A DNA stretch of 64,000 nucleotides from Ganoderma boninense (taxonomy: Eukaryota; Basidiomycota; Agaricomycetes; Polyporales; Polyporaceae): positions 2,046,001 through 2,110,000 of the forward strand of contig CM035308.1 of assembly GCA_002900995.3 (NCBI GenBank), given 5' to 3'. Each line of letters begins with the position of its first letter. Position 1 is the stretch's first letter. The position numbers were made by a program, and so were the translations under genes. The notes below the pieces were generated by a model. The model was given only the letters and a program-made list of their open reading frames with translations. It ran no database searches and was not told the DNA's origin. Shown in pieces: positions 8,407 to 18,950 of this stretch.

Positions 8407-9613
8407 ACTTCTGTGCTAGGTCGCGGGTTGGAAACTCGAGACGGACGTAGCCAGAGTCCTCGGGGTCACGAGCAAAAGAACGCACAGCTGCGTAGAGCGC
8501 CGGAACATGGTCCCATGCCAGGCGCCCCACCGTATACACCTGGAGACGAAGCTGGTCCGGATTGTCGTACCAGGCGACAGACCCGAAGCGGACGACGGTA
8601 GAGCCACCTGCCACCGGCGGCTGCTGCGCGACAGAGGATGGGCCAGGCGTCTGCACCTCCATGCGCTGCTTTTTCGCGGGCGGGGCAGCGAGCTGTCCTT
8701 GCTGGCGGTGCTTGGCCCCCCTCGCCTGGCGCGACTGCGGCTGTTCAGCGTGACCGGGGGGAGACGTAGGCACACCGACATCGAGGAGAAGGTCGGGGGC
8801 AGAGATAGGCTGGTAACGGCGGGGAGGGGCATGCGCAGGGGCGGCCTTCACCGCCTGCGCGGCCTTGATATCCGCCACATCGCGTCCGAGGTCAGCCAGC
8901 ATCGTGCGCAGGGAGGACAGGTCACCACAGGTGGCATCGCGTTGGTCTGCAAGGTCCTGGATTTGGACACTGGTGTCGTTTTCGTTGCGCTCGACCGTCG
9001 ACGAAAGGATCGTTACCTCCCGGCGCATGTCTTGGAGAGGCAAAGTGTCCTGCTCCGAGTAGTTGACGGAGAGCGCCGTGACTGTCTCGTTCAAGGCGCC
9101 CACGGTGGCCGTCAAGGTGACGACGTCGCGCTCGAGACGGCCTACCTCGGACTCGAGGCACTGCTGAGTAGAATGCTGGCGAGTAAGCGCGAGGGTGACT
9201 CCCGTACCCAGGTAACGGAGGTCGTCCCTGACGGCAGGGAGGACTTTGCGGCTGTCGCACCCTTGAATGGCAAGGGAACGGAGCGAGTCGACGTACGAGC
9301 CGTCGGATGGCTTCCACGTTGTGGGGTCCGCGATCCTCTTGCCTTTGAGACTTGCCGCGGGCGGCCGGGCGGTTCCAGCGGAGCCACCAGCCGACGCGAA
9401 CGGCAGACGCGGCAGAGACGGGGAGGCAGCAGCAGCCTCCGCTGCAAGCCTCTGAAAGAGGGCCGCGGATTGTCGGCGCAGGACTCGGCGCGTAGAGGGG
9501 GGAGGGGCACGTACCACACACTCCTCTTCCTCTCCGTCACCCGGCAGGGTTTGGGTCTGGGTCTGCGACTGGGAGAAGTCCGGAGGTTGGACGAGGAGAA
9601 CCCAGTACGCGGC
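8135..9613 (-). CDS. LINE ORF1-like protein, partial (coiled coil plus RRM-like)
   Basis: The frame runs from the gap edge (9613) to a stop at 8135. After a Pro/Ala/Gln-rich start there is a coiled coil with clear heptads (LESEVGRLERDVVTLTATVG). A basic segment with PPAKKQRMEV follows, then an RRM-like unit: VVRFGSVAWYDNPDQLRLQV, then GYVRLEFPTRDLAQKFVDV. Coiled coil plus RRM is the usual architecture of LINE ORF1 RNA-binding chaperones. The last roughly 85 codons (below about 8400) read the endonuclease region in the wrong frame and are not native ORF1. The apparent continuation upstream of the gap into another protein is an artefact of reading through N. Confidence 0.65.
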   Translation of the reverse strand, partial: AAYWVLLVQPPDFSQSQTQTQTLPGDGEEEECVVRAPPPSTRRVLRRQSAALFQRLAAEAAAASPSLPRLPFASAGGSAGTARPPAASLKGKRIADPTTWKPSDGSYVDSLRSLAIQGCDSRKVLPAVRDDLRYLGTGVTLALTRQHSTQQCLESEVGRLERDVVTLTATVGALNETVTALSVNYSEQDTLPLQDMRREVTILSSTVERNENDTSVQIQDLADQRDATCGDLSSLRTMLADLGRDVADIKAAQAVKAAPAHAPPRRYQPISAPDLLLDVGVPTSPPGHAEQPQSRQARGAKHRQQGQLAAPPAKKQRMEVQTPGPSSVAQQPPVAGGSTVVRFGSVAWYDNPDQLRLQVYTVGRLAWDHVPALYAAVRSFARDPEDSGYVRLEFPTRDLAQKFVDVCAWQASGWWLARNLPLRAWGASCHAAWRDRNYAPACGGPYCCQCLSPSPLVAVGSPPGCHLGRAPLSCAPSLGGLAGSQYGALRRF

Positions 9614-9713
9614 NNNNNNNNNNNNNNNNNNNNNNNNNNNNNNNNNNNNNNNNNNNNNNNNNNNNNNNNNNNNNNNNNNNNNNNNNNNNNNNNNNNNNNN
9701 NNNNNNNNNNNNN
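9614..9713. other. Assembly gap (100 N)
   Basis: Exactly 100 N, the customary placeholder for a gap of unknown size. It separates LINE ORF1 from an unrelated gene in the same frame. Confidence 0.98.
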
Positions 9714-11547
9714 GCGCTAAGAGCTGGAACGCAGCGACCAGCAAGATCCGTTGAAAGCACACCGAAGTACTTCTGAATCTTGCTGTGGTTGAACGCGGAG
9801 TACTCTGGAGGAGGTCTCGAAGTGGGCGGCGCACTAAAGATGACACCATATCGGTAGAATGCGACCTGTTCGAAACCTTCGGCAACGAATAGATGTCCAG
9901 CGAATTCCTCTCCACCGTAAAACCGTTGTAGATCTGCGTGGAAAGAATTTGAGATGGTGGCCAGGGACGGCAGTAAGAGAGCGTTCTGGCTGGTCCCCTG
10001 CGATGAGACAGGGATCGGGAAACCATAGTTGTCGTCGTCAGGGTCACCAGGGTCACCATCCAAGACAGGCTCATCGGTGAGCCGGGAGCAGATGTCCCAT
10101 TCGTCGTGCCACGGATCATAACGCTTGTGAGAGTTTGGATACATCTCCCACATGTCTGCGGCGGCTTTGAATCCTATGGCCTTCCTGTAGTCGGACTCAA
10201 GAAGATACCAAGGTACGCTGCTGTGATTGGTCTGCCCGACCTCAATCCAAAGAAAAGTGGTCGTGGGACGGGTTGGGCAAGGATACAATGCCGCCTTCGC
10301 AGTTCGTTCGAGTCGGCTTGCTCTGCTCTTTGGGGTCTCAGTCTCCATGCGCCGTCGCCCTTCTGCTTCTCTACGGTTGAAAAACTGCTCGTACGTCTCT
10401 CCGGGGCGCTGATCGGGTCCATGGGGGAGACGAGAGAGCTCTTCGTCGAGAGCAGCAGGAGACAATGAGGCGATGGGCACAAGACATGGCTCGTCAACGA
10501 TGTCGGTCCAACGGAAGAAGGGCCGGAAGGCTTTCGGATCCGCGAAGGAGGGTACGACGAGAGCTTCTTCCAAGATGGGCAAATACTGGGCGAGGCAGGG
10601 ATAGTCGTGCACGATTTGCGCACACAAGGAAGTGTGGAGTTTGCCCTCAAGAGTTGGCCACGGGATGTAGATCGGAAGGTTCGCTGCAATCATGCAAGGG
10701 ACATGGTTCATCCACACTGTGGAAGCGGGACCAGGTAGGGGATCGATGAAAGCACCGACTCGAATGCCGGAGGAAAGGTCCGCCATTGGGCTGGCGCGTA
10801 ATTCATCTATCCAAGGGGCCGGCACACCCTGATCCATGAGCACAGATATCCAAGCAGGAGGGTCTTCAGCGGGAAAGCGATATTGGAACAAGGCGATCGC
10901 TAAGGAGCATTTCGAGGCGAGAAGGAAGAACGCATCACGCGAGCGTAGAACAGCGTATCTAGCGGACGGGAAGGTGGTGTGATCCTTCTGGTAGCCGCAG
11001 TCGCGGGGGAGAGGCCAAAAAGCGTCGAAGGCGAATTTCGCCTCAGGGATTTTGCTTATGTGCGACAGCAACATCTCGCTGACGGCGTACAGATTTTGTT
11101 CCAGGTCCTTCCAAGTCCCAAGAACGTCTTGCCTTAGCGCGAAATGCTTGTTCTCTGTGGTGACGATTGGAGGATTACGAGGGTCGCAGCTCAGTCGCGC
11201 AAGGAGCGAGGAATCTGTGTGGGAGCTTCGTAGCATGTATGCCATCTCCGGGCCCTTATTGATGGCCCACACCGCTTTGCGCAAGTCCTTCGAGGTATAG
11301 CTCTGGTCTGGATCGCCGACCCGGATTCCAGGGAGGAAGTCAACTGGGGACGGGTTGACGACGGTAAAGCATTGGTTTTCAAACCAGAAGGACCGGTAAG
11401 GGTGAGAAGGCCTAAAAATGGGATGAGATGAGTATGATGTCGCATTAGCGTGATGGGCGGACGGACCTCAATGCCATTGGCAAGTTTCTTTGAGGGTTCT
11501 CCGGTGGAAAGCGTTTGAGGAGATGCTCTGTATCGCGAGTCAGCCAA
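9714..11547 (-). CDS. Lineage-specific hypothetical protein, 3' end lost in gap
   Basis: A long open frame on the minus strand from about 11430 to the gap encodes more than 560 residues with normal codon texture. Stretches include SYTSKDLRKAVWAINKGPEM, MLRSSHTDSSLLARLSCDP, PRDCGYQKDHTTFPSARYA and VAFYRYGVIFSAPPTSRPPP. A probable first exon begins MADSRYRASPQTLSTGEPSK at 11547, but I could not find a phase-consistent canonical donor to join it, so the start is uncertain. The sequence resembles multi-copy, uncharacterised proteins of polypore-type fungi. I recognise no catalytic motif, signal peptide or membrane segment. The C-terminus is missing. It sits between a LINE and a 147-bp tandem array. 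Confidence 0.55.
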
Positions 11548-11669
11548 CGGCGAAAGTGTCCCATATAGATGAACGTACGGGAGACAGACGGGACGATTGA
11601 TAATTCCGCACGATTATTAACTCAGCGTGACGACCACAGGGCGTGGAGAAGACGACAGGGAGAGACGAG

Positions 11670-12075
11670 AGCGAGAACGTCGGCAGGAGAGCGAGTAATA
11701 ACTCAGCTCGGCGACAAGGGGGAAGGGCGGGAGCGGGAATGTCGGTGGGCGCGGCGGAAGGCGTGAGGGACGAGGCGTGGTAGGCGATAACAGAGACGAG
11801 AGCGAGAACGGAGACGAGCGAGAACGTCGGCAGGAGAGCGAGTAATAACTCAGCTCGGCGACAAGGGGGAAGGGCGGGAGCGGGAATGTCGGTGGGCGCG
11901 GCGGAAGGCGTGAGGGACGAGGCGTGGTAGGCGATAACAGAGACGAGCGCGAGAACGGAGACGAGCGAGAACGTCGGCAGGAGAGCGAGTAATAACTCAG
12001 CTCGGCGACAAGGGGGGAAGGGCGGGAGCGGGAATGTCGGTGGGCGCGGCGGAAGGCGTGAGGGACGAGGCGTGG
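11670..12075. repeat. 147-bp tandem repeat array, about 2.75 copies
   Basis: Anchor words such as CGTCGGCAGGAGAGCGAG recur at 11678, 11825 and 11972, an exact 147-bp period. Units are nearly identical, the third having one extra G in a G run, so the array is recent or homogenised. Each unit also has an internal roughly 20-bp duplication of GAGACGAGNGCGAGAACG type. Because 147 is 49 x 3, the minus strand stays open through the array. Each unit contains one copy of the motif GCGAGTAATAACTCAGC. Confidence 0.9.
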
Positions 12076-12520
12076 GTGTGGGGAAAGTCGGTGAGCGCAG
12101 GGAAGTTAGGTGCGAGCGAGGATGGCGCGAGGAAAGGGGACAACGACGGGGGGCAACAAGGGGAGGGACGAGAGCCGATGGTGAATGACGGAGAGGGATG
12201 AGAGCTGTAGGTGGGCGACGGCGAGGATAGATGAGAGTTGTGGGTGGGCGACGAGGATGGACGAGAGTACATTGAGGAGAGGCCATAGGACGTCGCGAGA
12301 TGGGCCGCCGGCACCGGGGACGGGGGTTCCCGCCAGAAGGGCAACCCTATTGTTTGCGGGCGCTAGGCACTGCCTTCGCTCCCGAAATGGCTATCCATAT
12401 GCAAAATCTGGTCGATACGGCCTTAAAAGGTATATCTGGACAACTATCTGGCTTATTCATCAATCGTCCTAGGTGAAACCATGCCCACGCGCCATCCGCC
12501 CGGCTCCTTGTCCTCTTACC
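12076..12520. other. Region between tandem array and kinase-like gene
   Basis: This contains degenerate GGCGACGAGGATGGACGAGAG-type words at about 12190-12270, followed by the upstream region of the kinase-like gene. A TATA-like AGGTATATCTGG lies near 12428, about 90 nt upstream of the chosen ATG. No gene is seen. Confidence 0.4.
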
Positions 12521-15083
12521 ATGAACATTGACATCCCCGTCGTCCTCAATTTTGAACCTCACTACCTTTTGCTCACCTTCAAGAACACTGCATATACCCA
12601 TATCACGGGCAGTGCAGTCCTTGAACAGGTTCGCAAGAAATGTGTGGAGCATTACCACCTCTCGAGTTCGCATCCGCCGACTTGGTGGAAGGACACGGCG
12701 CAACTCCAACTCCGTTACGTACCTGATAAAGTACGTCCTTCTCTCCTTCTCCCCCGAGCCTTCGAACCCCTTCCTCACTCTCTTTCTGCCAATCAATCTC
12801 CAGATGCTCGCGTTTAACCGCGAGTTGTGGTTGGACAAAGACGATCGCGATAGACTTGCTGCTCGTCTCGGCGTCAACTCCGTTCATTCTCTCGAAGCCT
12901 CCAACTCTGTGCGAGACCAGGCGATCTTGTGGTACAGAACCATCGGTTCCCATACCACCTCGATCCCCTTCCCCGCGCAGAAGTATTTGTGGTCTCAAGT
13001 CGCGACATACAAGCCTAACAACAAAATAGTCCCGTGGTATGTCCTCGTAAACGGTATGGCATTTATGCACTTGCCGTTGCAATTCTACTGAGGCCTTATT
13101 TTCCAGTCTGCATTGAACCGGAACTCATCTGGCCCTCTTTCCTGGTGAGGGCCAACGACCTTATCAACAGTAAGCTACTCGTCGTCACATTGTCAATACA
13201 AATACCAACCCTTCTCGCTCGCTCGCAAGATCGTCAGAAGTACATCCAAGCAGTCCGAGAAGAGCTTCGCAATCGGTCCGTTAATGGGGTCAAGCCCCCT
13301 TCCACCGTGTCCAAGAACTCCACACTTTTCAAGGAATCTCAGGCCGGCGATACCCCTGTCAGCGCCGGGTTTCTCCCTTACGACGATTACGGACCTCTTC
13401 CCCCTCTGTTCTGTCCCCCCCTCGCCTACGCCTACAATCGCATGTGGGATCGCACTCTTACCATCGAGCTCGCAGTGCACCGGGCAGCTACTGGATTCGA
13501 GGGCCTGGACGTCTGGCTCAACAAGTTTGCGGTAGCATGCTGCGATTACTACGGTTGTGAAGCTGACATGGTCACCACCATTCTTCCGATGATTCAACGG
13601 CTCATCGACGATGCGGGCCTGAGGAAACACAGCTGGTTTCACGACGCACTTGGCCCTCTTTTCGAGCTGGATTGCGCAGCGGAATGCCGGACCGCCCACG
13701 GTCTGATGGCGGTCTACTTCGCTCTCGAGGTCAAGCGGGATCCTAACACCGGAGGAGATGCTCTCACGCAGATCTTACTGTCCATCAAACGCATGCTCGG
13801 GATGGACCGGGTAAGAACTCATGTTTTGTTCGGTCTCCAGTCTCGCTGACATTTGTTAAATTTCGTAGTTCGCGACGCTCGTGCGGCTTTGTTTCTGCCC
13901 CATACTCGTTATGACTGTCGAGGGTCGTAAGGTGTCGCTTCATCTGGTGTATTTCACCGACAAGCTGTACGCCTCGATACTCGACTCGCACACTTTCGCC
14001 GGGAACATAGACTCCGCCGCTCAATTGGAGAAACTCGCGGTCATCTACCAGGTCCTCCGCAACACTGCCCGCATGCTGCGAGACTGGTACGCGAATATCC
14101 ACACCGGTACCTTGCTTCCCCAAGTCCCCTTCCTTTACCCCCAACCTTCAGGCATCGCGCACCACGTCTCCGCCCCGTCGGCCACCCCCCAAAATTTCAA
14201 GACCTCTTGCGACATCCTATCCCTCAATCTCACCTTCGTCGACAAGGTCAACCCGGACTCGAATGCTCTGCGCGTCCTCTACAAGGGCATCATGATTCGG
14301 GACGGCGAACTTCCGACCCGTGTATACATCAAGTTCGTGGGGCAGCACTACGGGAGGAGGCCGCACAAGTTGCTCGCTGCTAGCAACTTGGCACCGGCCT
14401 TGTATTTTTGCGGCGAGGTTTTGTGGGGTGTGAAGATGATCGTCATGCAGGACTTGGACGGGGACAGCCTTCCAGAAGTTTACCCGAGGTCGTACGTACC
14501 GGTCATTCAACGGGATATCGGCGCGGCCAAGGCGATCCTTCACGACAGTGACCTCGTACACGGCGACATACGCCGACCCAACGTGGTGTACGTGCCCAAC
14601 AACGGCGGCGATTCCGCTCGCGCGTACCTCATCGACTTCGACTGGTCTGGGAAGCTCCTATCTGCGAAGTATCCCGCCTTCCTCAACGAAGATGTCGTTT
14701 GGCCAGAGCCTCCCGACAATCTCGTGGGCCAATACATCAAGAAGGAGCACGACAACTTCATGTTCAACAGGCTTCTACTCGACACCTCACCGCGCGCTGC
14801 CAAGAGGCAGAAATCAGGCGGGGACACTCAGGCGGGGTCCAGCGGCAATCCAGGGAACGCGAGCACGCGCGGCAGCGGTGGTGGGCGCGGTAATAATGGT
14901 GGACGCGGCAGCGGCGGGCGCGGGCGCGGCAGCGGCGGGCGCGGCAGCGGCAGCGGCGGGCGCGGCAGCGGCGGGCGCGGCAGCGGCAGCGGCGGGCGCG
15001 GGCGCAGCAGCGGCGGCGGTGGGCGCAGTAGTGGCGGCGGTGGCTACGGGATCGGCTACGCCATTGGGCCTGGCAACGGCGGT

Positions 15084-15114
<31 letters not shown>

Positions 15115-15215
15115 ACAACGTCGGTGGGATGGGGAACAGCGGCCATGCCCAGACGTCGCATAGCCGCACCAGCAGTGCGCCCGCCCGGAGCTTGTACAAA
15201 GCCTCTAGATCTTGA
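12521..15215 (+). CDS. Protein-kinase-like (PKL) protein with RG/GS-rich tail
   Basis: About five exons: 12521-12730, 12804-13036, 13093-about 13167, then about 13231 to a GTAAGA donor near 13810, and from about 13869 to the stop. The N-terminal half (about 350 aa) has no domain I recognise. The C-terminal half has a kinase-like fold. TRVYIKFVG holds a candidate beta-3 Lys, VHGDIRRPNVVYV matches the catalytic-loop pattern H-G-D-x3-P-N, and LIDFDWSGK replaces DFG with DFD. This H-G-D/D-F-D combination is typical of fungal PKL families distinct from standard Ser/Thr kinases. After the fold come PRAAKRQK and about 60 residues of RGSGG/RGRGSGG repeats, GGGG and PMPMPMPMP, coded by near-perfect short DNA repeats (about 14860-15115). 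The ATG at 12521 starts the conserved-looking frame; an in-frame Met at 12473 is possible. The gene lies among lineage-specific genes and repeats. Substrate unknown. Confidence 0.7.
14860..15115 (+). repeat. In-gene low-complexity repeats (RGSGG and PM coding)
   Basis: The region is built of GGCAGCGGCGGGCGC words and then CCCATG repeats. It keeps the reading frame and encodes an RG/GS-rich tail and a Pro-Met run. Length polymorphism by slippage is expected. Confidence 0.85.
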
Positions 15216-15604
15216 CTCGTAGTGTACGATTCTCGCGATACTCTCGTCTCCACCCGTCCTCATCATGTCTTCGTCGTCATCCGTCCTCGTCGTCATCCGT
15301 CCTCGTTATGTGTCCGTGGATCTTTTTATGCATTTCCCTCTTCCTCTGTATGTCTTGATACGCATCAATATTATTTGCCATGATCTCTATAAGTAACAGG
15401 CTGAGTTATCACTCGCTTGTCCATACTGCTTGCGTACACGTCTGATGCGTTCACATTGGGAAAGTAATCATATCCCATTCAACTGCATTGCTACATGAAA
15501 CTCCTGCAGAGGTACGTTGCAAAGTACGTTATCCTAATCCTCTCGTCCCCCCCCCCCGGGTTGAGAAACACAGCGACCAGCGCATCACCTAATCTCCCGG
15601 TCAC
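15216..15604. other. Convergent intergenic region
   Basis: 3' flanks of the kinase-like gene and the coiled-coil gene meet here. It contains one inverted copy of the 17-nt motif (15400-15416) and a C homopolymer at about 15547-15558. No gene is seen. Confidence 0.5.
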
Positions 15605-18322
15605 TTACATGGTGTGAGCGAGCGTCGCGACGACGCGAATCCAATCGAATTTCTCAGATGACACGGCGAGCGTGTGGATTTGCTGGACGTTCTGCGCCTT
15701 GAGCCAGTCAGGATTGTAGAGTTGTTGCGGGAGGCGTCGAACGGGGTCGCGAGTGCTCTTGACCATGCCGTCCCGCAGTCTCTTGCCTGGCCGGGAGCCC
15801 TGTCGGGAAAAGAGGTCCCGGTCAAGGACACGCTGATTATCGATGATCTTCATGTGGTCATCCATGGGACGTCGCCACTCGAGCACCTTGACCCGGAAGA
15901 CAGTCTCCGGCAGATCGTCGCAGGTATCCTCCGAGCTCATACCGTCGGGTCCCAAGAGGTCGAGCACCTTCTCGAGAAACCTCCATACTGCAACGTCGGA
16001 CTCGGGGTCACCAAGATGCAGCGCGATGACCTTCTTGACCGTGGCATGACGACGTTCAAATTTCTTTGCAAGAGATGATTAGAACTAATCACACCGAATC
16101 AAAGAAGCGGCGGACTCACGTTGCGACGCCTCTGGTCCGCCCTAGCTCTTTCTTTAAGCTTCTCATCTGCGAGCAGGACACGAGCCTCGCACTCTTCCGC
16201 TGTCTCAAGCGCGCCCGTGGACTTGAGCTTGGGCTGTCCGCCCCTCCACGTCTGCCGCCCACGGGAGAACTTGTCTTCAATCAAGGCGTTGATGTAACGA
16301 TCGTTGATGTTGTGGTCGCTGATAAAGGTCGCGTTATCGGCTTTGAACGTGTCCAACAGATGCTCGAAGATGACGCAGTTCCAGGGAGAGACGGCGCTGC
16401 CCGAAGTGCGCATGTCGAAGCAGATGTTAATGATGCTGGGGAATCCCTCGCCGCTAGTGTTGTAAGTCTCGACGGCACTGCGATCCGCCTCCTGATGCCC
16501 GTGCCAGTCCTTGTCAGTCTCGATCTGGCAATGCTTCTTGTAGAGCTCGCGCACTCGTCGCTGAGGTACACAGTCAACGAGGTCGCTTCACAGTCAGGAG
16601 TCTACGCGACTTACCAAGAGCTCAATGCGTGTCTCACGGTCAACTTCTGGCTCCGAATCCGATACGGGGGTTGCGGACCTCCGCCGGGGACGGCGTGGGG
16701 ACAACTCGGCCTCTTTGCGGAGGCTCTGGCGAATGGCTTCCACGAGCTGGTTGACGGTTAAGGTATGAACCTCAACGTCGTCGCCAATCGCCTTAGCCAT
16801 GGGGCGAGATGTAGTCGCAGTCCGGGGAACTGAGCGCGGAGGGTCGTCGTCGCTTTCGGACACGTCGTCCATGGATTCCTGTAGGTGGATTAATCGACAT
16901 AAAGTGAGATGGGTGTGCATGACACTCACGGGGATCGCCGTTAGAAACATGCGCGTCGATGTACCGGCCTTGTTCGAGCGTAATTGATCTGGACGGCCAA
17001 GCGTGGCTCGAGTCCCGGAAACCGATCTGGGAGGAGCTGGCGGCTGGGCCGGCAAAGTCGGAGCGGCGTTCCGAGGATGAACTGATTCAGCCCTCGCCTG
17101 TTGCAAAAGGCGTGACACGGTTGCCTGATGGTTCTCCACCGCAGCGCGATCCCTCTCAATGGTGGCCTCCCTCTCCCGTAGTAGCGCCTCCCGAGCGTCG
17201 AGATCGGCCGTAATTCTGTCCTGTTCCATCTGCTTCGCCATGAGCTTTGATTTCGCTGCTTGGATCTCCTCGTGCTGTGCGGCGATACGAACTTCTTCGG
17301 CCTGAAACTGATTCCGCAGTTCTGAGTCCTGTGCATTGGCTGTATGAGCGCGGATGGGTGGAGACTCGCGAAGACGGAACGTACCGCAGCGGTCCGAGTG
17401 GAAGTCATGAATTCCATCAACTGGGACGTTTGCTCTTGCAATTTGCCGATCGTAAGATCATTCTGCTGTTGAATCACCTGCCAACGATTTACAGCCTCGG
17501 CATATTGCTGCGGGCTAGCGTCAGTAGGCATGCCTGCCTCAAGACCAAGAGCAAGTCACACCTTCTTCAACTCCTTTGTCTGCCCTTGACGATACCTGGA
17601 CACCTCTTTCCAATAGGCAACTTCACCACGGAGGCCTCGGGAGGCCGGTTCATGGTCCTGGCGTTGGCGGACGGCGCGCGTGTTGTCTCTGTCGGCCCGA
17701 CGGCGGCCCTCGACAATATCCTGCTCGTGAAAAAGGATAAGTGAGTATGCGAACAAAACAAGACATGAAACGCGGGCTTTCTAACCTCAGGCTTATCCAT
17801 GTCTTCATCTTCGTCTTCCCTGAGCACGAGCGGGTGTTCGGACGTTGGTTCGCGGGTACGGTGCTGAAGCACGCGCGTGCTGTCACCGCGAAGGTAGTGA
17901 CGAACTTCAGAGCTCTGGTGAATAGTGTTAGGCGATAAGAATGGCCAGGATGTGGTACTTCGTACCTCGCGCTCGTGCATCTCATCATCGCAAGCTCTCG
18001 GCGTACTCTGTCCAGAAAGCGCTCCGGACATAGTAACGTTATCCTCGGAAATGGAGGCATCGTCGATGGTGGCTCGCACCGACATTGGGGTGAGGAAACC
18101 TGAGCTCTCTTGGAATGAGCCAGGCACATGGTGACGTGAGGTAGAAGGAGGAGGGTATGAAGACGAGATCGACTGGGCGCGCGGGGTACCATATGTCTCT
18201 TCGTCCTCGGAGGAGTCGAACGTGCTGCGAGCCGTGGCGTACATTTCAGAACCAGTAGAGTTGTCGACGTCGTCATGAGCGAAGTCCATGGCGGTCTGGG
18301 CGAAGAAGTCGGGAACGGGCAT
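15605..18322 (-). CDS. Lineage-specific coiled-coil hypothetical protein
   Basis: A multi-exon gene. The N-terminus (ATG at 18322) is acidic, Ser-rich and probably disordered: MPVPDFFAQTAMDFAHDDVD, then YATARSTFDSSEDEETYGTP. The middle is a coiled coil across two exons, NDLTIGKLQEQTSQLMEFM then MAKQMEQDRITADLDAREAL and EREATIERDRAAVENHQATV. The C-terminal half has a conserved-looking globular region: VRELYKKHC, TYNTSGEGFPSIINICFDMR, NDRYINALIEDKFSRGR, then KFERRHATVKKVIALHLG, VLDLLGPDGMSSED and LPQQLYNPDWL. It ends ATLAHTM. This belongs to a recurrent uncharacterised family of polypore-type fungi; I know of no assigned function. I see no transposase catalytic triad, zinc finger or kinase motif. 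Introns are short GT-AG. Exact exon borders near 16900-17000 and 17570-17930 are approximate. Confidence 0.65.
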
Positions 18323-18950
18323 CCTGGTGGGTAAGGGTGTTGGAGCGACAGTCAGAGGGCAAGCGTCGTGGGAGAACGCGGAAACCTTGCAATCTGCGCG
18401 CTGCGCAGGCGAGGAGGGAACGTTGAGTGAGTGCAGTGATGAGGAGAGGAGGCGGAAATGGCGCGCGCTGCACAGCAGTACACGATTTGGGAGAGCGTTA
18501 GAAAGGTGCGCGCCGCGCTAGGTCGTGTGGTTACTAGCACCCAGAGTTAGGTTTATATCTGTATCCCTGACCCGAGAATCGCAAACGAGTCAGACAATAG
18601 GTAAACAATGGTGTGCCCACCGTCGCTGCCCGCCACGGACAGGAGGGGCTCGATGTTGAGGTTGTTCGACATGTATCCATGTTTTCATTGTCGAGCGTGC
18701 GCCAGTCTTCACATATCTGGGTGGTGGTCTGTGGCTCAGACATCATGGGGTTTCGTTATTGTCTAAGAGTGTATCTCCTTCGGCAGTCGGACCCTTTTGC
18801 AGATCAGCTGCTCAACGAATTCGATTGCCAGTTAATACACGTACCAGCCGTTCCGCTTTCCTCGCCCGCTCTCGTCGCCCGCTCTCGTCGCCCGCTTTCC
18901 TCGCCCGCTATCCGTTTGCCTTGCGCTGGTCGCATTCCATCTTGTACCAT
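18323..18950. other. Promoter region with CT-rich short repeats
   Basis: Divergent upstream regions of the coiled-coil gene and the small gene at 18951. At about 18858-18912 imperfect repeats of CGCCCGCTCTCGT and CGCCCGCTTTCCT form a CT-rich tract just upstream of the plus-strand ATG, resembling the pyrimidine-rich core promoters of fungi. A minus-strand 38-codon frame (about 18670-18555, MSNNLNIEPLLSVAGSDGGH) looks protein-like but stands alone. Confidence 0.4.

Larger units (their letters stand above)
4648..9613 (-). mobile_element. Decayed LINE (non-LTR retrotransposon), 5' end lost in gap
   Basis: The minus strand carries an ORF1-like frame (about 9613-8400) and a 1252-codon ORF2-like frame (8406-4648). 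ORF2 has the apurinic-type endonuclease, reverse transcriptase and a C-terminal CCHC-type zinc finger, the layout of fungal LINE elements. The 5' end is cut by the assembly gap. ORF1 and ORF2 now overlap out of frame around 8400-8135, and the first part of the endonuclease is absent, so the copy is not autonomous. Target-site duplications could not be identified because one end lies in the gap. Confidence 0.8.

Noticed and set aside
8507..9754. 415-codon plus-strand frame antisense to LINE ORF1
   Set aside because: It runs through the N gap, mirrors the coding strand of ORF1 and has Arg/Gly-rich shadow composition with no domain.
11670..12075. CRISPR-like array
   Set aside because: Units are contiguous 147-bp direct repeats without unique spacers, and the genome is eukaryotic.
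11540..12286. 248-codon minus frame through the 147-bp array as a real repeat protein
   Set aside because: Open only because the period is a multiple of three; Pro/Leu/Arg composition follows base composition and there is no start context or splice support.
14548..15222. Ala/Gly-rich 224-codon frame over the kinase-like gene tail
   Set aside because: Alternative frame of the same GC-rich repeats; the kinase-like frame carries the conserved motifs.
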